Below, piece after piece: positions 47,636-54,985 of a DNA stretch of 57,849 bases. Position numbers and translations under genes: made by a program. The notes below the pieces were generated by a model. That model had not been told where the DNA came from. It made no database searches and was given only the letters and a program-made list of their open reading frames with translations. This DNA comes from CAZVRZ01 sp964629965. GTDB taxonomy: Bacteria > Chloroflexota > Anaerolineae > Anaerolineales > UBA4823. The stretch spans positions 1 through 57,849 of the forward strand of contig CAZVRZ010000012.1 in assembly GCA_964629965.1 (NCBI GenBank), read 5' to 3'. Within the stretch, counting starts at the first letter, position 1. Each line of letters begins with the position of its first letter.

Positions 47636-48946
47636 ATGGACCTAAAAAAGTATGAATCTCGTGTTGTGACCGCGGACGAGGCCGTTCAAAAGATCCAATC
47701 TGGAGATCGTATCTTCCTGACGGGTAATTGTTCCACGCCTCACCGACTATTAGAGGCGCTTACCCGTTATGCACCCAATCTAGAAAATGTTGAGATATGC
47801 CAGGCGCTGACGGTTGGGCCGGCTGAGTATGTCAATCCAGAGTTGGCAGGTCACCTGAAGGTGAACACGATGTTCATCAGCGCAAATGTTCGCAAGGCAG
47901 TACAAGAAGGACGCGCAGATTTCACCCCAGTACTGCTTTCAGAATTTCCTTTATTATTTAAAAATAAGGTACTGCCTGTTGATGTAGCCCTGGCGCATAT
48001 CTCACCACCAGATGAGCATGGTTTTTGTTCTTTTGGTATTGAGACTGGATTGATCAAGTCGCCGGCTGAGTCTGCCAAGATCATTATTGCTGAAGTTAAT
48101 CAGCAGATGCCTCGTTTATTAGGAGATTCATTTATCCATGTAAGTCGTTTGAATTATATCGTGCCTGTTGATTATCCCCTCTCTGAGATGCGTATGTCCA
48201 GCAATGAGGGCCCGGATCTAGCGACTGAACAGATGGCTTCCTGGATTGCCGAGTTGATTCCTGATGGTGCAACCATGCAGATGGGAATTGGGGCCATTCC
48301 AGACGCGGTTTTGAAATACCTGATGAATAAAAAGGATCTGGGTATTCATTCTGAGTTGTTTTCCGATGGGGTAATCGATCTGGTAGAAGCCGGCGTGTTG
48401 ACGAATGCTCGGAAAACTCTGCACCCAGGGAAGATCACTGCCGGTTTTATTATTGGCACACAACAATTATACAAGTGGTGTGATGATAACCCGTTGATCG
48501 AGCTGCATCCTACCGAATACGTTAATGATCCATTTGTTATTGCCCAAAATGAACGCCAGGTGGCCCTTAACTCAGCTATTGAAGTGGATCTGACCGGGCA
48601 AGTGTGCGCGGATAGTATAGGCCCCAAAATGTTCAGCGGCGTGGGTGGGCAGCTTGACTTTATTTATGGCGCGTCTCGTTCGAAAGGAGGCGTGCCGATC
48701 ATCGCTCTTCCCAGCACTGCCACGATGCGTGATGGCACGGTGATTAGCCGGATTGTACCTATGTTGAAACAAGGAGCTGGGGTGGTGACCACGCGTAATC
48801 ATGTACGTTATGTTGTTACGGAATTTGGCGTGGCAGAATTGTACGGAAAATCTATCCGTCAAAGAACTCTTGCTTTGATCAATATCTCTCATCCTGATTT
48901 CCGCGCCGATTTAAAACGCCAGGCACACGAATTAAATTACATCTGA
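47636..48946 (+). CDS. Acetyl-CoA hydrolase/transferase family CoA-transferase (4-hydroxybutyrate CoA-transferase-like)
   Basis: The 436-residue protein has the two-domain fold of the family, with GIGAIPDAVL (near 225) and Glu240 in GIHSELFSDG, the place of the glutamate that forms the CoA thioester in 4-hydroxybutyrate and butyrate CoA-transferases. The late part has GGQLDFIYGASRSKGG and VVTEFGVAELYGKS, also typical. It would exchange CoA between a short acyl-CoA and acetate or a similar acid. The exact substrate cannot be read from sequence. Translational coupling with ald is likely. In this context it could yield acetate or butyrate-type products with energy conservation. Confidence 0.9.
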   Translation: MDLKKYESRVVTADEAVQKIQSGDRIFLTGNCSTPHRLLEALTRYAPNLENVEICQALTVGPAEYVNPELAGHLKVNTMFISANVRKAVQEGRADFTPVLLSEFPLLFKNKVLPVDVALAHISPPDEHGFCSFGIETGLIKSPAESAKIIIAEVNQQMPRLLGDSFIHVSRLNYIVPVDYPLSEMRMSSNEGPDLATEQMASWIAELIPDGATMQMGIGAIPDAVLKYLMNKKDLGIHSELFSDGVIDLVEAGVLTNARKTLHPGKITAGFIIGTQQLYKWCDDNPLIELHPTEYVNDPFVIAQNERQVALNSAIEVDLTGQVCADSIGPKMFSGVGGQLDFIYGASRSKGGVPIIALPSTATMRDGTVISRIVPMLKQGAGVVTTRNHVRYVVTEFGVAELYGKSIRQRTLALINISHPDFRADLKRQAHELNYI

Positions 48947-48977
48947 TCATTTCAATATCGCTGTTAGGAAGGTAGCT

Positions 48978-50435
48978 ATGGATATCGTTCAATCATTGAA
49001 TCGCCGCACCAAAATTGTGGCTACTATTGGTCCAGCCTGTGAGTCCCCAGAGATGATCCATCGGGTGCTTCAAGCCGGGGTAAATGTGGCTCGGTTAAAT
49101 TTTTCGCATGGTACCCAGGCTGAGCATGCGACGCGAATTGAGCGGCTGCGGATGGCTGCAAGCGATCTTGGTAGGCCGGTATGCATTTTGCAGGATTTAC
49201 AAGGGCCAAAGATCCGTACCGGCGAATTGGTTGAGCAAAATGTGACCATTAGAGCAGGGCAGGAATTTGTCCTTACAACGCGCAAGATGCTCGGAAGTGC
49301 GCAAGAAGTTAGCGTAGACTTTCCTGATTTGCCAAAGGCAGTTCGACCTGGAGGGCGAATCTTGCTGGATGATGGCAACCTGGAACTGGAAGTACTTTCG
49401 GTCAAGGGGCAGCGAGTTACTACTCGTGTGATCGTTGGAGGAGTGTTAAAGACTCATAAGGGAGTTAACTTGCCCGGGGCCCGGGTGAAAATTCCTGCAA
49501 TAACAGAGAAAGATGTGGAAGATTTAGCATTTGGCTTACAGCAGGGGGTTGATGCTATCGCTCTTTCTTTCGTGCATACAGCATCCGATATCCACGAGCT
49601 GCGTAGTTTGATCCAAAAATCTGCGCCGGATAGCGCTTGCACGCCCATCATTGCCAAATTAGAGCGCCCCGAGGCATTAGACAACCTGGAAGGAATTGTT
49701 CAGGCTGCTGATGGAGTGATGGTGGCGCGCGGTGATTTGGGCGTGGAAATGCGCCCGGAGACAGTTCCGATTGCCCAAAAGCGTATTATTGAGTGCGCCA
49801 ATCGGTATGGCAAAGTAGTCATAACTGCTACGCAGATGTTGGATTCGATGATCAATAATCCGCGCCCTACGCGCGCAGAAGCCTCGGATGTTGCCAACGC
49901 GATCCTGGATGGCACAGATGCAGTCATGTTGTCTGGTGAGACGGCGGCCGGAAAATACCCTGTTGAAACGGTTGAAATGATGGATGCGATTGCTCGACAA
50001 GCAGAAGAGCATCTGAAAAGATGGGGGCGAGATTGCTCGATTGACGAGGATCTATATGCATCGGATGATGCTTTCCACATAACCCGGGCTGCCAACGAAA
50101 TGGCTCATGATCGTAATGTTTCTGCAGTGGCAGTTTTTACTCAGACTGGACGTACTGCTTTGTTGATGTCGAAGAGGAGGCCTGCTGTTCCGATATTAGC
50201 ATTTACACCGCAGGCCCACGTATACCAACGCCTGCCCATGTATTGGGGTGTGCAGCCCTACCTGGTGCCTTCGGTAAATACCATTGAAGAAATGGTGCGC
50301 GTGGTGGAGAAGGCGCTGCGCGAATGCACATGGGTTACACCAGGTCAGCAGGTGGTGTTGATTTGCGGCTTCCCGATCCCAGCACAGCGGCAGACCAACC
50401 TGGCGCTGCTGCATACAGTAGGTGAATCCTTATAA
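48978..50435 (+). CDS. pyk: Pyruvate kinase
   Basis: The 485-residue enzyme converts phosphoenolpyruvate and ADP to pyruvate and ATP. Signatures are KIVATIGPACESPEMI, NFSHGT, DLQGPKIRTGEL, the phosphate-binding Lys in AKLERPEAL, MVARGDLGVEM and QMLDSMINNPRPTRAE. The B domain is complete, and the C-terminal domain extends to TNLALLHTVGES, without the extra PEP-utiliser domain found in some bacteria. AGGAAGG precedes the ATG. It ends the metabolic group. Pyruvate made here is the substrate of the upstream ald. Confidence 0.95.
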   Translation: MDIVQSLNRRTKIVATIGPACESPEMIHRVLQAGVNVARLNFSHGTQAEHATRIERLRMAASDLGRPVCILQDLQGPKIRTGELVEQNVTIRAGQEFVLTTRKMLGSAQEVSVDFPDLPKAVRPGGRILLDDGNLELEVLSVKGQRVTTRVIVGGVLKTHKGVNLPGARVKIPAITEKDVEDLAFGLQQGVDAIALSFVHTASDIHELRSLIQKSAPDSACTPIIAKLERPEALDNLEGIVQAADGVMVARGDLGVEMRPETVPIAQKRIIECANRYGKVVITATQMLDSMINNPRPTRAEASDVANAILDGTDAVMLSGETAAGKYPVETVEMMDAIARQAEEHLKRWGRDCSIDEDLYASDDAFHITRAANEMAHDRNVSAVAVFTQTGRTALLMSKRRPAVPILAFTPQAHVYQRLPMYWGVQPYLVPSVNTIEEMVRVVEKALRECTWVTPGQQVVLICGFPIPAQRQTNLALLHTVGESL

Positions 50436-50454
50436 CATTCTTACTGTTTTATAG

Positions 50455-50483
50455 GTGACAACTCATTCGTAAAAGTGTATGAT
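50455..50483 (+). promoter_or_regulatory. Sigma70-type promoter of the M23 peptidase gene
   Basis: GTGACA (50455-50460) and TATGAT (50478-50483) are 17 bases apart. The start near 50490 leaves a leader of about 33 bases containing GGAG before the ATG at 50523. Confidence 0.6.
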
Positions 50484-50522
50484 TAAACAACCGCGTCCGA
50501 TTTGCTATTCTGGAGATCTCCT

Positions 50523-53500
50523 ATGAAACGCTGGATTTTATTCTGCAGTTTATTCGCATTTGGTTTATCGGTTTATTTTGTTGTAATATTGATGAACCAG
50601 GCGCAAGTTGTCACGGCAGCTTCCGATCCTACTCCGGCTCCTCCGGAAAAAGTAGAAGAAATAACTGATGCCATTTTTGAGTCGCTCTCGAACCGCAGAG
50701 AAGCTCTTCCTGCTGCGGCTATCAACGATACGCGGGTTGATAATGTAGCCGTAAGCGGTAGTGATAAATGGGCTACTGCCTGGTTAGTGCCGCAGGATGC
50801 TTCGACTGGCGCCGATGTGCCTACCGAGCCGGGCCTGGCTATATTGCGTCGCCAGGGTGACAGTTGGGATGTGGCCATGCCGGGTGATTTGCGCTGGGAA
50901 TCCTGGCTCGAGTCGGCGCCTGAAGATATGTTTCCGGAGGGAGAACGCGAGTATTGGATGATGATCAATGCGCGTTATGCTGCGGCTATTCCATCGGCGC
51001 CCGTCGGCGGTTATCTATTGCCTTGGGAAGGCGGCTTGCAGGGGAACCTGACCGGCAGCCTGGTGCACGACTCTTATATTCCAAGCTGTAATTCCCATTA
51101 TGGATTTGATTTTACAATTACTAACCCAAGCACGGGGAGGGGAGGGCTTTTCGAGATCCATGCAGCCAAGGCTGGCACGGTTTGGAAATTCAGAGACGAT
51201 TTGCCTACCGGCAGCACCACCACTCCTGGTAACTATATGGTCATCCAGGATACCACAACCACTCCCACAACGTATGTGTTATACCTCCATCTTGCCCAGA
51301 GTAGTATTCCGGCGCAATTCAAGCAGTTCGGTGTATATGTGCAGCAGGGCGATATCATCGGCGTCGCAGATGACACTGGCGCCAGCTCAGGGCACCATCT
51401 CCATTTTCATGTTCATACCGCCCCAGATTCATATTGGGGACGAGCAGTGGATATTACTTTTGACGATGTGGATATCAATGGCGGCAGACCGCGCATGCGG
51501 TTTATCCCTGGTAATCAATCCTGGGATGATTTCCTGTATTGCAACAATTGGTGTGGTTTCGATGATATCTGCCAGGGGTACCGTTCTCATTATATTTCGG
51601 GAAACACCGGGCGGACTGATTTTGGTATGCCCACGGGTGAGTTGACTGCTCCTGAAATCGGCACAGAGGCAACTGCTCATACTGTAACGTTGCAAGGCAC
51701 AGCCACTGATGCTGAGAGTGGTCTGCGATCAGTGCAACTGATGGCTTCTTATTCTGGTGCCTGGCACGAGATTGGACCGGCCCTAACAGCGATGCCTTTT
51801 TCCTATGAATGGGATATGTGCCAATCCGGTACACCAGATGGGTTAATCGCTGTTGCTATGCGTATAACCGATAACCAGAATAACGTGGCAAATGAGGTAG
51901 GACAACGTTACATCAGTAAGTCATTTGCCTGTGCCAGTGAATTGCCCCCTTGTACGCCGGGACCTCAAGAGGTTGCTTTATACACAAAACCCGATTACGG
52001 TGGCAGTTGTGTTCGTTTTGGTGTAGGAGAATACCCCTTAAACCTCAACCTGGTTGGCATGGCCGAACAAACCGCCTCACTTCAGGTCGGTTCGGAAGCG
52101 ATGGTTACAATGTTTGCAGATGAAAATTTTTCGGGCCGGGCAGAAACCTTTATAAGCGATGTCAGTAATTTGCAGGGCAATCTGGTAGGCACCGGGGCTT
52201 TGTCTTCTTTGAAGGTAATGCTGCGGGGAAGTCCGCCGCAAGTCCCAAATTCGTTATGGCCCAATGCAATCAATATTAACCAGTTTGACTCGTTAAGTTT
52301 ATATTGGGAGAACGAAGGGGAGACGCTTGAATACCAGGCGCGCCTATCAACGCCGGCTGGTTTATATTACACATCGAGCTGGTCGACTGAGCCCTTCTGG
52401 TTATTGGGCAACGGCCTGGATGGTGTATCTTTCGTGTCTGGAGCGTATTTGTGGGATGTGCGCGCTCGTAACGCCACAGGTGTAAGCGATTGGAGTATTC
52501 CATACTTTTTTATGGTACAGGATGACAATACTTCTGCGCCTGCAACGGTTTCGGCGCCTTTTACAGACGATTTCGAAACGGAAAATGATGATTGGCGCTC
52601 CAGTGGATTGTGGCATCGTTCGACCGCGCCGGTTACCTCGCACAGCGGTTCCTACTATTGGTGGTTTGGAGCAGATGATGCGGGCAATATGAACTATTTC
52701 TCTGCTAAGTCTGGGGATCTGACATCGCAGCCCATCGTGATCCCATCTGCCCCAACGTATTACTTGCGCTTTTGGTATCGCTATCAGACAGAAGGAGACG
52801 GTACTTTCTGGGATCAACGCTGGGTTCAGATTTCTATGGATGGCGGGCCATTCCAGAACGTCCATCAGCTTTTTGGTGAGGTCATGCTGCCTTCCAACCC
52901 GCCAGAAAATTACCTGAATACCTGGTTGCAAAGTCCAGCACTCGATCTTTCTGCATACGCCGGGCACACTATTCGGGTGCGTTTTAATTTCGATACGGTC
53001 GATCCATCGGGAACGCGGTCGGATAACGATTTCGAAGGCTGGTTCATCGACGATATGTCCATCACAAGCACTGCCCCCGTGGTTTGTGCCGATGCGGGCG
53101 AGCCTAATAATTTACCTACCCAAGCGACTGAACTTGGCGTAGCGCCGGCCCAGATCAAATCTGTGATCTGTCCCAATGGCGATAAGGATTATTATAGCTT
53201 TACCGGACAGGTTGGCGATTGGGTGACGATTGATGTGACTGCCAAACCAACATCATCGCTGGACTCTTATATGTATTTGCTCGATGTCGATGGCACTTCG
53301 GTGTTGGCCGAGAATGATGATCAGGTTTTCCTGGTGAACCTGGATTCTTATATTGAGTATCGCTTGAGACGTTCTGGAACCTATTACATCAAGATCCGGC
53401 CCTGGAGCTACCCAAAAACGGGTGGGAGTAATTATTTCTATACTATTGATTTTTCCAAAGACAGCACGCCCCAGGGAATAAGCCTGCTTTCGCCAGTGGA

Positions 53501-54521
53501 TAACGGTTACCTGGACTTGGGAACTGCTCGCTTGCAGGCTTCAGTCGATGAATCAGCAAGCGGTATCCAAAAAGTTGAATTCTTTTGGCACTCAGACGAC
53601 TGGTCGATCCTGGAATGGACTTCGTTGGGAATGGGTGTGCGAGACGGCAGTCAGTGGGTGCTGGATATCAACCCGGCGATGTTCGTGGGGATGCAAAAAA
53701 TGGCGTTTTACGTGGAAATGACTGATAATAGCGGCAATGTAGTGGGAGATGTTTCCTGGAATGTGTCGCTTGACCAGGTCGCGCCTACGACCGCCCTGAG
53801 TCCATTAGATGCGCAGCAAGACAGCACTGCGTTTTTGCTTACCTGGACGGCTGCGGATATGGGGGTCGGTTTGAGCAGTTATGAGATTCAGCATTCTATT
53901 GACAGCCAGGCCTGGGCAGACTGGCAGACTCTAACCACTCCGGCAATAACTCAGCTTTGGTATGTCGGGGAGCCGGGCTCAGTGGTTAGCTTCCGCATGC
54001 GCGGCAACGATCTTGCCGGGAATGTGGAAGATTACCCATTTGATCCAGAGGTTACTACCACGATTCCTGCGGTAGAGATACTGTGCGCGACCCTGGATGC
54101 GGCTGACCTGGTTGGTTCAGACAACACGTTTGCGTTGGCTCAACCGCTGGCCCTGGGCACATCACCCCAAGAACATAATTTCTGTAATCCGCTCAAAATC
54201 GATTTCAAGGATGATGAGGATTGGGTTTGGTTTGATGTTGAGGCTGGACAGACCTACTTGATCCAGGCTTTACCCAAAACACCAGATACTTCGATTGCGC
54301 TGTATTTATATGCTGAGGATAGCAGCACACTCCTGACACAAAATGCTAACGGGCATTATGGACAAACATCGGCGTTGTGGTGGACGGCACAGAATAGCGG
54401 GAAGGTTTATTTGCAAGCACGTCACCCAAATGGGTCTGTGTTAGGCAGCAGCGTTAGCTATTCTTTGCAAGCGATGACCGCAATCGTTAATAACGTTTAT
54501 CTGCCTTTACTCCAACGATAA
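50523..54521 (+). CDS. Secreted M23 metallopeptidase with crystallin-like, Ig-like and PPC domains
   Basis: About 1332 residues. The ATG has GGAG seven bases upstream. A signal peptide (1-33, hydrophobic then ...TAAS) is followed by the M23 domain with zinc ligands His192 and Asp196 (HYGFD) and HLH at 292-294, so it is likely an active peptidoglycan or peptide endopeptidase. Then come an Ig-like stretch (about 385-460), a beta/gamma-crystallin-like domain (about 475-560; YTKPDYGGSCVRFGVGEY), a fibronectin-like region, a MAM/immune-inhibitor-like jelly roll (about 670-845; GWFIDDMSI), a pre-peptidase C-terminal (PPC) domain, two Ig-like repeats and a second PPC. It ends NNVYLPLLQR, like many secreted Chloroflexota proteins as I recall them. 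It probably acts at the cell surface or outside. Confidence 0.88.
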   Translation: MKRWILFCSLFAFGLSVYFVVILMNQAQVVTAASDPTPAPPEKVEEITDAIFESLSNRREALPAAAINDTRVDNVAVSGSDKWATAWLVPQDASTGADVPTEPGLAILRRQGDSWDVAMPGDLRWESWLESAPEDMFPEGEREYWMMINARYAAAIPSAPVGGYLLPWEGGLQGNLTGSLVHDSYIPSCNSHYGFDFTITNPSTGRGGLFEIHAAKAGTVWKFRDDLPTGSTTTPGNYMVIQDTTTTPTTYVLYLHLAQSSIPAQFKQFGVYVQQGDIIGVADDTGASSGHHLHFHVHTAPDSYWGRAVDITFDDVDINGGRPRMRFIPGNQSWDDFLYCNNWCGFDDICQGYRSHYISGNTGRTDFGMPTGELTAPEIGTEATAHTVTLQGTATDAESGLRSVQLMASYSGAWHEIGPALTAMPFSYEWDMCQSGTPDGLIAVAMRITDNQNNVANEVGQRYISKSFACASELPPCTPGPQEVALYTKPDYGGSCVRFGVGEYPLNLNLVGMAEQTASLQVGSEAMVTMFADENFSGRAETFISDVSNLQGNLVGTGALSSLKVMLRGSPPQVPNSLWPNAININQFDSLSLYWENEGETLEYQARLSTPAGLYYTSSWSTEPFWLLGNGLDGVSFVSGAYLWDVRARNATGVSDWSIPYFFMVQDDNTSAPATVSAPFTDDFETENDDWRSSGLWHRSTAPVTSHSGSYYWWFGADDAGNMNYFSAKSGDLTSQPIVIPSAPTYYLRFWYRYQTEGDGTFWDQRWVQISMDGGPFQNVHQLFGEVMLPSNPPENYLNTWLQSPALDLSAYAGHTIRVRFNFDTVDPSGTRSDNDFEGWFIDDMSITSTAPVVCADAGEPNNLPTQATELGVAPAQIKSVICPNGDKDYYSFTGQVGDWVTIDVTAKPTSSLDSYMYLLDVDGTSVLAENDDQVFLVNLDSYIEYRLRRSGTYYIKIRPWSYPKTGGSNYFYTIDFSKDSTPQGISLLSPVDNGYLDLGTARLQASVDESASGIQKVEFFWHSDDWSILEWTSLGMGVRDGSQWVLDINPAMFVGMQKMAFYVEMTDNSGNVVGDVSWNVSLDQVAPTTALSPLDAQQDSTAFLLTWTAADMGVGLSSYEIQHSIDSQAWADWQTLTTPAITQLWYVGEPGSVVSFRMRGNDLAGNVEDYPFDPEVTTTIPAVEILCATLDAADLVGSDNTFALAQPLALGTSPQEHNFCNPLKIDFKDDEDWVWFDVEAGQTYLIQALPKTPDTSIALYLYAEDSSTLLTQNANGHYGQTSALWWTAQNSGKVYLQARHPNGSVLGSSVSYSLQAMTAIVNNVYLPLLQR

Positions 54522-54620
54522 CCATCATACGTAATCTGGAAATGAGATTAAACTATCATAGACGGATCTTTCCCCAGGAACTTTTTTGATCGTGAGTTCG
54601 TTAATAATGTGATCGTTGTG

Positions 54621-54649
54621 TTGGATCAGATAATTTGCAGTGTTATAAT
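54621..54649 (+). promoter_or_regulatory. Sigma70-type promoter of the small membrane protein and alpha-2-macroglobulin
   Basis: TTGGAT (54621-54626), a 17-base spacer and TATAAT (54644-54649). The start near 54656 gives a leader of about nine bases before ATG 54665. Confidence 0.7.
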
Positions 54650-54664
54650 CTTTTTGGTGCAGCG

Positions 54665-54976
54665 ATGATCGACTGGTTTCATCTCCTGACAAATGCTTTG
54701 TGGATCCTGGCTTGTGCGTTGGCCTTGGCCGCGATCAGCTATGCCTCCTGGCAGGCCTCGTCTCAGCAAAAGCGCCTGCGAGAAATTTTGAATGGGACGG
54801 GATATCAACTTCTTTTCAACCTGGCCGGTTTGTTGTTTTGCCTGGGTTTAGCCGGGTCGGATACTCAAGTTTGGAAGATCATATTGTGGTTGGTTTTGGC
54901 AGCGGCATTTGGCATGTTTTCTATAGCCAGTGCTTGCCTGGTGTTTTCTGCTTCCAAAGCAGATCAAAGAAAGTGA
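54665..54976 (+). CDS. Small three-helix membrane protein of unknown function
   Basis: The 103-residue protein has three hydrophobic segments (about 8-28, 45-65 and 68-92), with a positively charged loop (QASSQQKRLREI) between the first two. I do not recognise a family. The start is set at ATG 54665, because the -10 TATAAT lies just upstream and rules out the longer TTG-started reading. The leader would be very short and has no clear ribosome binding site. The next gene begins nine bases after its stop, so the two are probably co-transcribed. A supporting role for the lipoprotein that follows is possible but unproven. Confidence 0.7.
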   Translation: MIDWFHLLTNALWILACALALAAISYASWQASSQQKRLREILNGTGYQLLFNLAGLLFCLGLAGSDTQVWKIILWLVLAAAFGMFSIASACLVFSASKADQRK

Positions 54977-54985
54977 AAGGCATAT

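Noticed and set aside
54635..54664. A longer N-terminus for the small membrane protein, starting at TTG
   Set aside because: The extension contains the TATAAT box, so it cannot be within the transcript.
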